Shown piece by piece: positions 12,119 through 23,636 of a stretch of DNA of 64,000 nt. The first letter of the stretch is position 1. Every line of letters starts with the position of its first letter. Position numbers and translations under genes: made by a program. The DNA comes from Puccinia triticina (taxonomy: Eukaryota > Basidiomycota > Pucciniomycetes > Pucciniales > Pucciniaceae): the NCBI RefSeq assembly GCF_026914185.1, contig NC_070573.1:62001-126000 (forward strand), in the 5' to 3' direction. Below the pieces are notes generated by a model, which saw nothing but the letters and a program-made list of their open reading frames with translations, searched no databases and was not told the origin of the DNA.

Positions 12119-13195
12119 CTTAACAATCTGAATCTTTCCAAGTGGCCCTGGCCTCGGCGACTCTCCTCCTTGGGCGGAAAAATATCTGCATCCATAGGCT
12201 ATAGCTGGATGACATAAGCCAAGCGCAACACCATCCCATCCAAAAATGTGCCACGAGTGGTAGCCAAAAGTCTTGGAGTAGTTGAACAAGCACGATAGCC
12301 AAGTCACAAACACGATAGCCAAGCCAAAACATAGATATGCATCTTGCCGCCAATTTGCTGGGAAATGTATACATAGCTGACTTCCAGCTGCACTGTGACT
12401 GGCCACAAGCAAATTACGCACTCAGACGCTCCGCCTCAAGGGCAATCTGACAACTCAAGTCTCAGGTGGTTCAAGTGAAGCAAGGGGCTGGCTAGCCTCA
12501 CACCGAGCAGGTTCAAGTTGACTAAAATTTGGAGACTAAACGTGTAGCTGGCTTGTAGCCGCAGGGCAAAAAGGAAGCAGAATCGTGCAGGAGGGCATAT
12601 ATGTAGAAGGAGGGTCGTAAGTTACAGGATCATGACACAGGGCTCACAACAACAGTCAACAAATTATCCCTCAAAACCGATGGCATGAATTGTCACTATT
12701 CTTCATCCTTTGCCTTGATCTGAAAGCTACCTCTGACTCTGAGAAGCCGCCCCATCAATGTTCTCTGAGTGATGCCAACCCCCTATACCCTACTGTGTAC
12801 AGAGCAGTGGTTAAAAAAATATTTACTAAAAGCTTTTCCTTTCCAGCCAAGTTTCCCAAGCTTTCTTACATGCGTCTCAGACATACAAAGTACAATTTGC
12901 TATTTACATACCGATTCAGGTTGGATGTCGAGTTCGCGATCATGAAGCACATCAAATCCTTTTAAGAAAAGTCGAGTGGGAAAGATGGATAACAAGAGAT
13001 AGGAAAGTGAACTGTTTTAATACACATAGATACAACTGTCCAAGTTAATCACACGTTGACGTCAAGATGCAAGAAGAACAAGAAGAAGAAAAAATCATCT
13101 CAACCCCACGTTTGTTTTTTGTCCTAATCGTCCGGATCAAGCAGTGCTTTTGCGTCAAATTCAAATACGAAAAAACCGTTCGCTTGACGATACTT
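12119..13195. other. Intergenic region
   Basis: Promoter side of ARP10 and 3' flank of the RRM gene. I see only short, unconvincing open frames and no repeats. Confidence 0.5.
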
Positions 13196-15012
13196 TCATC
13201 CCGAACGTGGCATACTTTCTTCACTTGATATTGGCGAAGAGTTGCGTTGATGGCGTCGAGGAGAGATTACAGCCCCGCTGAGTAGATCAACCGCCGGACC
13301 ACCAACAAAGCCGTAATCAAACTTGGATCCCGGCGAACCTGCACTGGGAAAATTCTCTGCTACCGATGGCGAATGAATATTCTGTTGAATAGGTGAATTG
13401 TGGAACCCATTTGAATAAGGGTAGCACCTCATCGGAGGGCATTGATCGAAGACCGTCGGCTTGATTGCAGTCTGGTTCGACTGCCACGACGCCCACTGAC
13501 TCGCGTGAGCGTCGAGAACTCCTTTGGCGTCATAGGGTGTGCTCGGGCTCGAATGAACGGGGGAACGAAATGGATTGATTTCATTTGGGAGATGCGTTGG
13601 TTCAAACTTCGTATAGCGTGGCCAAGCGTTCGAGCGGTGCTTGTCCACGGGCTCCCACAAGTTGTAAAGGCCCCCGGGTACAGTTGGACTTTGGGTAAAC
13701 GAAGGACTTGGTTGAATAGGCCGTTTTGCTAATGTCACGACAATCTCGAGTTCTTTGAGCAAGTTGACTTTAGGACCGGGACGTCGTCCGGGGCTAAGTT
13801 CGCCCTCCTTCGGCCTAGTGGCGGGATCCATCATGCCGTTGATGTCTATGTCAACCTTCCTAGAAGATAATAATTTCGACTATTTTTCAGCACAGCCCAA
13901 AAACTACCTCCGGGAAGGACCAAGCAGGCAAAATGAACGAACGGATTTGGTGCGGTTGCCTTGGCCAATCGGATTTTCAGTGGCGCTTCTACGTCAAGCC
14001 AAATTTTTCTGTCGAGGTGTTGGACCAACGCAACAGCCTCATGCTTATAAAGCACACTAGAAGCGAGACCAAGATGAAGATCAGATACCCTTCACCAGAC
14101 CCCTATATGGAGCAACCACGAAGACGAAACTAGTATCGTACTCACTTTACGAAACCCACTCCCCGACTGAAACCGCCGCCGACATTCGATGTAATCTTGT
14201 CCCTTATCACGTGAACCTTTCATATGTTATATTTGGCGTTTTAAGACAGAGGGATATAATGAAGATTAAGAACGCTGGACTGGGAAATTCCATTGCGGCT
14301 AACAGGAAAATCTGAAACCTACCGTCAGAATAGGGATACCGTCAAATATCTGAGCCAAATCGTATTCGTTCCAGCTCTTTGGGAAGTTTGCCAGGAAAAT
14401 GTTGGTCGGCGACGGTGGATGGACGGGTGGTAATCTCAAGTAGGCTATGGCAGAGGAAGAACTCTATATTTAATAACGTGGCGCAAGCAATCGTGGTTAG
14501 CTGAGCTGGGCGACCAAGTTTCCTCACAAGTTTTCCCTAGACAAAGACTCTTCTTGAGAAAACAAAAGAGGGTATGGCTGTATCGGGATAGAACTGATAC
14601 ATTTGGTGACGATATGGCAGTCACCACCGCAATAGCCAGGCATCTATGAATATGTTATAATTAGATGAACGGCGAAGACTTCGGCTCTACAACAACACGG
14701 CCGATCATGAAGACGGAAGTTAACCCGCGGGCAAGCAATCCACACTTGTACAGTACTTGTTCTGTTCAAGTTGGAATTCGTGCAAATCTTACATTTGAAA
14801 ATCATGAGCTTTCACGCCCCATCTGCAGCCACGCTTCCGGAGTCATTCAAGCAAAATATAAATTGAATGGTTATTGTGAAGAGATCCTGAAGACTTACGT
14901 GTTCGTCAAAATCGGAAATCTCAGGGGAAGACTGGTCCCCTAAATGAAACTGAAAGCCATCCAATCGAGGCTGGTCGTTTGCCGAAGAGAGCCAAGGGTT
15001 TTGCTCCATCAT
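13196..15012 (-). CDS. Single-RRM RNA-binding protein (about 367 aa)
   Basis: Supported exons are 14463-14323, 14216-14146, 14056-13943 and 13859-13196, with a probable first exon at 15012-14899 that joins in phase. Together they encode about 367 residues. One RRM is clear: RNP2 is NIFLANF (followed by PKSWNEYDLAQIF), strand 2 gives ILTVHVIRDKI, RNP1 is SRGVGFV, and the domain closes with HEAVALVQHLDRK and PLKIRLAKATAP. The N-terminal part is acidic and Ser-rich (QSSPEISDFDEH); the C-terminal 220 residues are Pro/Ser/Asn-rich without a known domain. The gene is therefore probably a post-transcriptional regulator binding mRNA, but I cannot name the orthologue. The donor before the last exon is GTTCGT, as in the STI1-like gene. 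The first intron (14898-14464, 435 bp) is long for this window and may hide another exon, and more 5' sequence near 15.2-15.75 kb is possible. Confidence 0.72.
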
Positions 15013-17978
15013 AAGATCAACTCAAATAAGGGAATATGAACTAAGAGTGTGGGGTGTTTGCAGATTACAATGCGGAAAAAGGTTTAAATTCTTGGGATCA
15101 GAGTCGAATGACACATCCAGAGGTGTTCGGAAGCTGGCGTAACAGGGTTAAGTGAAGACTCGTCCGACTTTCTGGAAAGATACTGAGAAGAAATCGTGAT
15201 CTAGGGAAACAGCACTGACAGGATGCAATGTATTGTACCTTCATCGAGTTCTCTTGCCCCACGATCCCGGAAGCTGGGGCTGACGCGCGAAGTGTACACC
15301 ATACTCGCTCTGCGTGGTCAACTCTGGGAGGTCACCGTCTTGATGGGCGAAAAACTTGCCGCGGAAGGATGGGGAATCGGGTTTGGTGGAAAAAAAGGGA
15401 CTTGGAAGACAGGCTTTCGAAAATGCCACAACGCAATGGATTTTCCACCAGTCACAGCTTCTTCTTTGTTGAGCTTAAAAAAAGGGGAATTTCCGCCTTC
15501 CTTCCACCGGGGTTTGTTCTGCTGCTTGGAAATGTGTCAAAAGGGTTGGCTGTAGAGACCTTATCACCTGCAACCACCACCTCGTTTCCGAGGCTGTTGT
15601 TTGGAACGGAAGCTTGAATGACCATCTCCGTTTGTATCTGATTGTGTACATAATAACGGTCAACCCACTCCAGACTGCGATTGTTTGTACAACAGGCACG
15701 GTCCGGTGGTGTCAACGTAGCGCTATCTAATGCCCTAGAGGTATTTCTCAAGAGAGATAAACCTAGATAAACTACAAAGAAACCGGTTGGTTCGTGAATG
15801 GGGAGGAGGCAAGAGGGTATACTAGCTCAGGAGTCCAACACACCCGATCATGACGGAATAAACCCGGTCTGGGTCCCTTGCACACTACGTACCGGTATAC
15901 CCTTTTATGGCAACGGCAAGGAGCTTAGACAACTCTGCCCGGTGTGTACCGTCCCGGATGCCCCTCGACTCTACGCACCATCATCACTTCCGCCCCGGTG
16001 GTATTCTCAATCCAAGAACTAGGCGTTTGTTTTCCGAAGTTTTGGATCGGATGCCAATATGCTCTGTTTGGAAATGTCGTGCTCCATCTCGTGGTTATGT
16101 AACCCGAATTTTCTTTTTGGACTGACAGTAAAATTATCGTTACGCCTTCACCTGCTTGAGGTAGTTTTTGCAAAACTTTCCTTAGCCAACTGACGCCAGA
16201 GAAGGCGCTATAAATTTAAATATGTATTTCGCAATTCGACAGACAGAAGCATGACCAAACTCCCCTGATAACTAACCCAAACATGAATAGCCTATGAGTG
16301 CGATAGGCTCATAGCCTTCTTTTATCCTGGCGAAGAAGGCAGTAGATTCTTCGAGGGGTGACACTTGACCTAAGCCAAGCAGAGAGCAAAAAAATGCTAC
16401 TTCCGCTTGATAGCTTGGCAAATTTTGGAATGCTGACTGACCACTTGCTGCTGAAGTTCATTGTAGGCTAGTCTGCTTGTCCAGATTCTTTTGCACATTG
16501 TGACTCAGAATGCCATCTTCAGTTTATCACCTACAAATACATTGAAATCTCCGATATCATTACGTTCGGATGAAAAATCGCAAACTGGCCGGTAGTTAGA
16601 TGTACTCTAAGCTGAGCTTATCTTTTGCGGCATTTTCGGAGCTTTTGCAACAAATTTTTATTTCGTTCTTTGCCCGTGGGATCTAGATGCCTCTCCTAAC
16701 GTGTATTCTTGACGCAGTAGGAGAAATCAGGAAAGCATTTCTCAACAAATACGTGTTGGACGCTCATAAGGACGCCGAGTCGGTAGATTACTCGTATTTT
16801 ATAGTACGTAAAGACTTGCAAAAAAGACCTCTAGCTTGTAGGTTCCATCTCGTTGATCAACCTTCTCTTGAATTCGTGGTATGCAATCCCCAAATGAAAT
16901 AGACCAAATGGTCTATTTATGCATGTATGAATCTTGTTGTAAAGGAATGCCAGTGAGTGTCAGTGTCACCACTCTTAAGCGTTAGCTCCACTGAGATTAC
17001 TAGTACGTTACCTCCCCTTTCTTTCACCGCCCACTAAATCTGTGGATGCGACTTCGTTGACTGACCAATGCAGCCGAAGTTTCGAGTGACCTTGCTGGAT
17101 CACGAGAAGGGTGCGATAATCGCAGGAAGCTTCCTGAACGATCACAACTGATGGGCACCTTTGCGGGGCTTCTGTTCTAGTCGAGTTGGAACAAGCAGAT
17201 CCCTATCCTAGATTCTTGCATATACCTTTGCGTGTCTGCTATGTAACCAATGTCTACCAACATACGCCTCGTCAGGGTTGTTTTGTGGGAAACTATCGTT
17301 TCGATAGTACCAGCTGTCCTGGTGCTGGGGAAGTAAATTGTTTGAATAAGGCGCGGACTTGTTAGACGATAAACAACGCTCTTTACAATTCTGGCAATGA
17401 AAGCGAAGAACTCAAGGGGAAGGTATTTGTGTAGCTTCTTGGAAGCAAGAGAGGCAGTGCATGTCTACAATATTGAGGCAAGATCTCAATGAAGAGAGGA
17501 AAGGGAAATCCCACCTTCAGTCGACCGACTGGGGTCAAGGTTGCACACCCCCCTTGCGGCTGGTGGGCCTCCCTGACAGCCGAGGCCGATGTTCCATGAA
17601 CTGCGCCCACTTCGCGCTTCCCTCCCGGAAATCAACAAACCATCACGCTAGCACTGGCAGTAAGTCACCCATTCGTGTAACTTGGCCTATGGTATTGCAC
17701 ACTATGAACATAAATCAAGCTGACCAGAGGACAAACTAAAAAACCAAACACTACTACGCTACCGCTGGTGATATGAGGAAAGAAAGAGAGAGAACCAAAG
17801 CAAAAAGAAAAAAGAGAAAAAGGGAAAACATTAGGGAAAGGTGGGGGTTCAGGCGGGTTCGGGAGTTGGGAAACGCCGGTTGTCGAGGAGAAATCTAGCC
17901 ACAGGTTCTTCAGCCCTCCTGTGAAAGGGGCAACTTGGATCAAGAAAGCTGTAAGAGATCGCAGAAAGACGATCCAAT
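15013..17978. other. Gene-poor spacer
   Basis: About 3 kb without a gene that I can support. Open frames at 15.2-15.75 kb on both strands overlap each other and have no domain; the minus-strand one (15452-15751) could be leader or an upstream exon of the RRM gene. No transposon termini or tandem repeats were recognised. Confidence 0.4.
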
Positions 17979-18462
17979 CTACTTAGTTTTTACCTTGCCC
18001 TGCTTTTTCGACGAAGGAAGCCAGTTGACCGGGTTTTTGTTGTAGCATGGCCAAGGTGGGACAACCACCTGAGATAGAGAGCGAGGTGAGGTAAATCAGT
18101 TGAAGAATTAATGAAGGCTTTGGAGGCTTTCGTCGCACTTGCTAAGTCGGATGGGCGGAATAACTTACCATGAGAGCAGTTAAGAAGCCAGCTCCATAGA
18201 TCCCGAAAGTCAAAAGCATGGATTGTAAGACATATCCTGCGACCAGTGCGACAACCTGCAAATCAAGGAGACAATAGTCAGAAAAAGTGGGATTGACATA
18301 GGTGAGTAAGAGCTGAAGTGGGCGATGCTCAACAGTTGTGAGTGAAAGGATCAAGTTGTTCAACTGATCAGCCTTCTTTTGGCCTTCAAAGTCGATCTTT
18401 CCTTCAAAGGTGGCTTTGAGTTGGTCGACGTAGCCATCGAGGACTTTTGAGAGAGCATCCAT
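17979..18462 (-). CDS. SPC1: Signal peptidase complex subunit 1 (SPC12 family)
   Basis: Three exons (18462-18334, 18255-18169, 18068-17979) give 101 residues, the normal size of this family. The conserved IDFEGQKKADQLNNLILSL leads into the first membrane helix (continuing TTVVALVAGYVLQ), followed by a second helix (MLLTFGIYGAGFLTALM) and the cytosolic tail VVVPPWPCYNKNPVNWLPS. SPC1 is a small ER membrane subunit of signal peptidase that regulates substrate selection by the catalytic subunit. The start at 18462 was chosen because it places the FEGQK motif near the usual position; an upstream in-frame ATG at 18570 would add 36 residues. The first intron uses GTTGAG. The 3' LTR of a copia element ends 231 bp upstream in the same orientation, so transcription of this gene may be affected. 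Confidence 0.9.
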
Positions 18463-18673
18463 TTTTTGGGCCGAGTTGATAAAATCGAGTGGTATTATTT
18501 GCTGAACTTGAGATGGGATTTCGGTTGTTGTACTGGATGGAGTCCTGTAGCACCACGACTGGTAGACCAACCGTCACTCTTACTGATGGCCTGTTACTCG
18601 TTTCATGCGTGCTGACCACGTGTTTCAGACCGTGACATCTCATGTAAATACATACATACATATTTGCATATGA

Positions 18674-18693
18674 ACCCCCCCCCCCCCCCCCCC
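18674..18693. repeat. Poly-C tract at retrotransposon insertion site
   Basis: A homopolymer of about 20 C precedes the left LTR, and a C-run (starting 23637) follows the right LTR. The element probably inserted into a C-rich site, so the 5-bp target duplication would be CCCCC and cannot be distinguished from tract length variation. Confidence 0.7.
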
Positions 18694-19017
18694 TATAAGG
18701 AGCACAAGGTGGCTATGTGATAATAGTCCAGTGTGTAAGCTCTCCACACTCCCGGGTCCGGTCTCCAATCTCGATAATAATTGCAAGTATGTACTAACTA
18801 ACCTATGTGATAATAGTCCAGTGTGTAAGCTCTCCACACTCCCGGGTCCGGTCTCCAATCTCGATGAGGAGAGAGAAGGGAGCCGGGCCGGGTGGATAGA
18901 TATAGACTAGATACAAGGTTAGGTTTTGGTGTAAGCGGTATCACAAGGTTAGGTTTGATTGATGACTAAGTACATAGTATGGCTATGTAGTATGCAATCT
19001 TGCTCTGACATGTAACA
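18694..19017 (-). repeat. 3' LTR of Ty1/copia element
   Basis: This 324-bp repeat matches 23313-23636 without a difference that I can see. Read on the minus strand it begins TGTTACATGTCAG, preceded by the purine tract GTGGGAGAGGG. Inside is a direct duplication of about 60 bp (CTATGTGATAATAGTCCAG... occurs at about 18713 and 18803), shared by both LTRs. Confidence 0.9.
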
Positions 19018-19039
19018 CCCTCTCCCACGATTGCATACT

Positions 19040-22000
19040 TCACCCGGTCATATTGAGTTTGCGAGTCGCGTCGATCATCTTCTTAGGTCCCATTGCTTTT
19101 GTAAATATGTCGGCCAATTGATCAACTGTACTCGTCCAGGATAGGTGAATCTGTTCTTCACGGATCAGGTCATTAACAAAGTAAAACGCCCTTTTCAAAT
19201 ACTTTGTCTTCTTCTTTGAGGCGTTGTCTGTCGCAATGAGGATTGCGGCCTGATTATCAACATGTATTGACTTTGGCGTGTCGTAATCAAGATCTTCAAA
19301 GATGTTGATGATGTGTGAAAGTATTTGGGAACCTTCAGACAATGCGACATATTCAGCCGCACAAGTAGACAGCGCAACAACCGTTTGTCGTTTGGATCCC
19401 CAAGCTACAGCATCACCGCAGTGAGTGATGACGTAGCCAGTCGTCGACCGCTCATGCTCCCCCCCCCAATTCGCATCAGTCCACAGCCGAGTTCCTTCAC
19501 CATCCGCCTTGTACACTAGCTTCTGATCAACAGTCTTCTTCAAATATCCAATCACGCCGTCCAACGCCGACCAATGTTTATCCGAGGGATTCGAGCAAAA
19601 ACGCGCCAACAAGTTTACCGGAAACGATAAATCGGGCCGCGTTCCACCCGACAGGTACATGAGTGATCCAATGATGGAGCGATATTCTGTCGAGTCGATT
19701 GGGTCCGCCGACGAGATTTCCAAGTCTGCATCAGTGAGTGGTGAGTCCTTCGTGAATGCCTGTCGTTTGTACTTGCTTATGATCTGGTTTGCCAACGTTT
19801 TCTGACTGAGTTCAAACGTCTTCCCATTCTTCTTGATATCAATACCAACCAATCTTTCCACGTTCGACGACCATTTAATCTCCAGATCTTTTGTCATTCC
19901 AACACGCAACTGTTCCAACAGCAATGGGTCGGATGCCAACGCGAAACCATCGTCAACGTGAAGCCAAATGACGACAAAACCACCATTTTTCTTGAAGAGG
20001 TAAAGTGATGGCTTGATCTTGCTCGCCAGAAAACCCAAGCTCTCAACAGTTTTCTTGAAAAACTTCCACCAACAACGCGCGGCCTGTTTCGTGCCGTACA
20101 TTGCTTTCTTCAGAAGCATGACTTTTCCTTTCAATTCCGGGCAGATTTCGACAGGTGGTTGTACATACACCTCTTCTTCAATCGGACTATATAGGTAAGC
20201 AGAACTGACATCAAAGGTGGCAGTCGGGAAGTTGTGGCGCAGCGCGATTGAGATCAGGATCCGCAAAGTGTTAAGCGAAGCCGTAGGTGCGTATGTCTCA
20301 TTACAGTCTTCTCCCATTCGCTGATTAAATCCTTTTGCAACATATCTCACCCAAAACTTATCAATAGACCCATCTGCCTTGCGTTTTATGGAGAATACCC
20401 ACCGCGCTCCCAATACCTTGATGCCTTTGTGCGCGTCGACCGACTCCCAAACACCCAATTCACCAAACTTTCCCATTTCGTACTTTGCCGCCAACCGCCA
20501 GTCTTCAGCGTCCCTTCCTGACAAAGCCAATTTGATGGTTTTCGGCAGTTCATGCTCTGGGCTGACATGTAAGTGCAACAACTGATGTTGCTCTTCAGCA
20601 GCAAATTCCTCAGTTTTCTCCTCGCCAAGTTGGAGGATAATCTGATTTAAAATGAACTCGAGATCTGACTTTTTTGTCTCCTTCTTTATTGGTAAGGCCT
20701 GGAAATCGGGAAACTTCACAGAAGCCGAATGGACCATCCTCTTCTCACGCGGAAGCCAAAACAACCACCCAACACCAGCATCTGGATACCCAAGCAATAA
20801 CCCTTCTTGAGCCCGTTCATCTAACTTCTTGCGACGCTCCTTCGGGATGTGGACTATCGCCTTTGCCCCAAACGGATAGATCGAATTCGGATCAGGATCC
20901 GTGCCGTAGAACAACTGGATAGGACACTTATCACCAGTTCTTGAATTAGGTATGCGATTGTGCATATATGCCGCCGTCGAGTAGGCATAGCTCCAAAATT
21001 TTCGAGGTAAGTCACTTTCATGTAACATAGTCCGGGCCATGTCGCCCAACGTTCTGTTAAGCCTTTCAGCTTCTCCATTCTGTTGTGGACTGTACGGCGT
21101 AACAGGTGCAAGTGTCACCCCCACTTCTTCAAGCATCGGTTTAAGGGATTCAACATACTCGGGAGCGTTATCGCATCGAAAGTAAGATGGGTAACGGCCG
21201 AACTTGTTCTTCAAATGATGCATCCAGCTCATTATCTTCGACGGCACATCTGACTTTGCAATCATCGACGTGCAGTACGTGTAGGTACTAGCGTGGTCAT
21301 GAAGTGTAACAATGTAGCGTCGACCACTAATGTCATAGTCAAAAGGGCCAGCCACATCGGAAACCATAAAGTCTAGAGGCTTGTCTCGAGGGATCTGGGT
21401 GCCGAGAACCATAGCTTTCCTGTCAATACTCTTTGACTTTGCGCAACGATCACAAAAGAAAGACGACCACTTAAGTTTCAACTCTGGAAAATTGATCCTG
21501 AGATACGTTTTCACAATCTCTTCAGAGGCATGTCCTAGGCGCACGTGCCACACATACGGGTCAAAAGATGAAACTTGGCTGATTTTCTTGACTGTTTCAT
21601 TGGTAGAAGTATTCAGGGTCCAACAATAATTATGAAACAACATTGAGTAACGATTTAAGCAAGGATCTATCAGAGTAGCTTCAGTCCCATCATAAACCAG
21701 CTTCCACCCATCTGAAAGCAAGCGTCCTGTTGACAAGATAACTCCATCAACCCCAGGAACATGATACACATTAGGAATCGTGATTGTCCCCGTGGGTGTC
21801 GGAATCCGAACCGTCCCGATCCTATCAACCGTCACATGACATTCAGAGACGGCCAGATAGAAGGTGTGAGGTTTTGTCAGTTTTGATCCGGGGACGAACA
21901 GCGTCGAGTCGCCACTCACATGGGCTGATGCGCCGGAATCAAGTAAGACACCTTCACTGACGTTCGGGAACTCGACTTTTCGCACATGATGTTCTGACTT

Positions 22001-23125
22001 GCGGGGCGGGACGTAGGTCGAAGACTTCGATCTGTAGTCTGCCAGAGGCTGCTCCTGTTGGCCTGTAGCAACCGCGCGCCAGTAGTCAAGGCAGTCGGCA
22101 TACCAGTGGCCATTCTTCAAGCAATACGCACAAGTGGTCCCGTATTTAGAGGTGAGTTCTGGTGATTGTCCTTTTCCCCGGAAGTGGTTAGCACGATCAA
22201 CCGAAAAACGCGGATGATTCGCTTTAGGGAGATCAGCTGCTTCTTGGCGTCGGTGCGGGTTCACATATTTACCCGAGCCTCTGTTGTTGAATGCTTGGAT
22301 GCGGTCTAGGTCCATTGCATTCGCATCAACATTGGCGGCCTTAGGACGATGTTTGCTGGTGGCGTACTGGATAACGGTAACAACCTCCTTGAGTGATGGG
22401 CACTTCTTGGCGTCAAGAGTTTGGGTGAAGCTGAACTCGAAGGTGAGAGTGTTGGTGCCGGCTGGAGGCTTGAAAGTACTTTGGAGGAAAATACCAAGTA
22501 ATTCATCCGCTGACATCTTCAATTGTTTGACGTCAGCACCAATTTGCGACCACTTTGACAAGGTCACATCACTCGATGGGTTCGGATCAGTCATCAGGTC
22601 GTAAACTTGATCCAGTAAGTTGATCTTGTGGCGTCGATCCGAATGTTGGCATTGAGCAACAATGAACTCGTACAAGGCCCAAGTTGTCTTGTGAGTCGTG
22701 GAACTGACAATAGAGAGTAGATCCGTCTCAAGAGTGTTCCTGATGAGACTGTCGACAGTGGTGGCTTCCTCAATTTCAAGGCTATCGAAAACGTTGAGGT
22801 CGTCAACAAAAGAAACTACCCGGCTGAAAGCGTGCATCAAGGTACGGTCCAGTGCCTTCTTCCAGGGTTGGAAGCGAACGCCGTCAGAGTCAAGGGTCGG
22901 ATGCGACGGGTTGAGCTCTTTGTGCATGGCAACAGGGGTCTTCAAGAACTTCGAATAGATGATATCCTGTCTTGTTTGCGCATTAGGGCGGATGGTGCCA
23001 CGAGCAGTCAGCATACCCGCAATTTGGGCGTTGAGGTTGTTGATTTGCTCTTGCAGGACAGCTAAAGCATTTTGATTACCAGCGTTGGGTTGTTGCTGGT
23101 TGGCAGCGGGGTTTGGTTGTGCCAT
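19040..23125 (-). CDS. Ty1/copia gag-pol polyprotein (1361 aa)
   Basis: One open frame carries all copia functions in the order gag-protease-integrase-RT-RNase H. Gag spans residues 1-380 and has a CCHC zinc knuckle, CAYCLKNGHWYADC, near 332-345. The aspartic protease motif LLDSGASAHVSG is near 394-405. Integrase has the HHCC finger (H527, H532, C558, C561) and DDE residues near D590, D652 and E687 (SPQQNGEAERLNRTL). Reverse transcriptase has FDVSSAYL (about D972) and the catalytic VDDG (D1058/D1059). RNase H shows LWTDANW (about D1217), STCAAEYVALSEG (E1258) and HVDNQAA (D1290). Integrase before RT defines copia rather than gypsy order. No stop or frameshift interrupts it, so it is probably able to make a functional polyprotein; gag and pol share one frame, as is common in copia elements. 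Confidence 0.95.
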   Translation of the reverse strand: MAQPNPAANQQQPNAGNQNALAVLQEQINNLNAQIAGMLTARGTIRPNAQTRQDIIYSKFLKTPVAMHKELNPSHPTLDSDGVRFQPWKKALDRTLMHAFSRVVSFVDDLNVFDSLEIEEATTVDSLIRNTLETDLLSIVSSTTHKTTWALYEFIVAQCQHSDRRHKINLLDQVYDLMTDPNPSSDVTLSKWSQIGADVKQLKMSADELLGIFLQSTFKPPAGTNTLTFEFSFTQTLDAKKCPSLKEVVTVIQYATSKHRPKAANVDANAMDLDRIQAFNNRGSGKYVNPHRRQEAADLPKANHPRFSVDRANHFRGKGQSPELTSKYGTTCAYCLKNGHWYADCLDYWRAVATGQQEQPLADYRSKSSTYVPPRKSEHHVRKVEFPNVSEGVLLDSGASAHVSGDSTLFVPGSKLTKPHTFYLAVSECHVTVDRIGTVRIPTPTGTITIPNVYHVPGVDGVILSTGRLLSDGWKLVYDGTEATLIDPCLNRYSMLFHNYCWTLNTSTNETVKKISQVSSFDPYVWHVRLGHASEEIVKTYLRINFPELKLKWSSFFCDRCAKSKSIDRKAMVLGTQIPRDKPLDFMVSDVAGPFDYDISGRRYIVTLHDHASTYTYCTSMIAKSDVPSKIMSWMHHLKNKFGRYPSYFRCDNAPEYVESLKPMLEEVGVTLAPVTPYSPQQNGEAERLNRTLGDMARTMLHESDLPRKFWSYAYSTAAYMHNRIPNSRTGDKCPIQLFYGTDPDPNSIYPFGAKAIVHIPKERRKKLDERAQEGLLLGYPDAGVGWLFWLPREKRMVHSASVKFPDFQALPIKKETKKSDLEFILNQIILQLGEEKTEEFAAEEQHQLLHLHVSPEHELPKTIKLALSGRDAEDWRLAAKYEMGKFGELGVWESVDAHKGIKVLGARWVFSIKRKADGSIDKFWVRYVAKGFNQRMGEDCNETYAPTASLNTLRILISIALRHNFPTATFDVSSAYLYSPIEEEVYVQPPVEICPELKGKVMLLKKAMYGTKQAARCWWKFFKKTVESLGFLASKIKPSLYLFKKNGGFVVIWLHVDDGFALASDPLLLEQLRVGMTKDLEIKWSSNVERLVGIDIKKNGKTFELSQKTLANQIISKYKRQAFTKDSPLTDADLEISSADPIDSTEYRSIIGSLMYLSGGTRPDLSFPVNLLARFCSNPSDKHWSALDGVIGYLKKTVDQKLVYKADGEGTRLWTDANWGGEHERSTTGYVITHCGDAVAWGSKRQTVVALSTCAAEYVALSEGSQILSHIINIFEDLDYDTPKSIHVDNQAAILIATDNASKKKTKYLKRAFYFVNDLIREEQIHLSWTSTVDQLADIFTKAMGPKKMIDATRKLNMTG

Positions 23126-23312
23126 CTCGAGAGGGTGTCGTCCGGACAGCAGTAAGATTTCTTCTCTTTATTTTTAAAATTCTCTTATATATATTTATCT
23201 TTTGAAGTAATTTTTCTCTTCTGCTGTCGCGGTATCGTCACCAGCGAACTTAGCGCTCACTCGGAGAATTCGGGATAACGGTCGTGTGAAGCGGACGAGC
23301 CGGCTTTTAACC

Positions 23313-23636
23313 TATAAGGAGCACAAGGTGGCTATGTGATAATAGTCCAGTGTGTAAGCTCTCCACACTCCCGGGTCCGGTCTCCAATCTCGATAATAAT
23401 TGCAAGTATGTACTAACTAACCTATGTGATAATAGTCCAGTGTGTAAGCTCTCCACACTCCCGGGTCCGGTCTCCAATCTCGATGAGGAGAGAGAAGGGA
23501 GCCGGGCCGGGTGGATAGATATAGACTAGATACAAGGTTAGGTTTTGGTGTAAGCGGTATCACAAGGTTAGGTTTGATTGATGACTAAGTACATAGTATG
23601 GCTATGTAGTATGCAATCTTGCTCTGACATGTAACA
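23313..23636 (-). repeat. 5' LTR of Ty1/copia element
   Basis: The 324-bp partner of the LTR at 18694-19017, including the same internal duplication. It would supply the promoter of the element. The adjacent internal sequence (minus strand GGTTAAAAGCCGGC) should hold the primer-binding site, but I could not match it to a specific tRNA. Confidence 0.9.

Larger units (their letters stand above)
18694..23636 (-). mobile_element. Intact Ty1/copia LTR retrotransposon
   Basis: A 4.94-kb element with two 324-bp LTRs and one uninterrupted polyprotein between them. Order on the minus strand is 5' LTR (23313-23636), a leader of about 190 bp, gag-pol, a polypurine tract and the 3' LTR. The apparent identity of the LTRs and the open reading frame show a recent insertion. 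It stands in the upstream region of SPC1 in the same orientation. Confidence 0.92.

Noticed and set aside
15223..15751. Overlapping open frames of 100-130 codons on both strands
   Set aside because: No domain, no conserved motif and no mutual splice structure; could only be kept as possible leader of the RRM gene.
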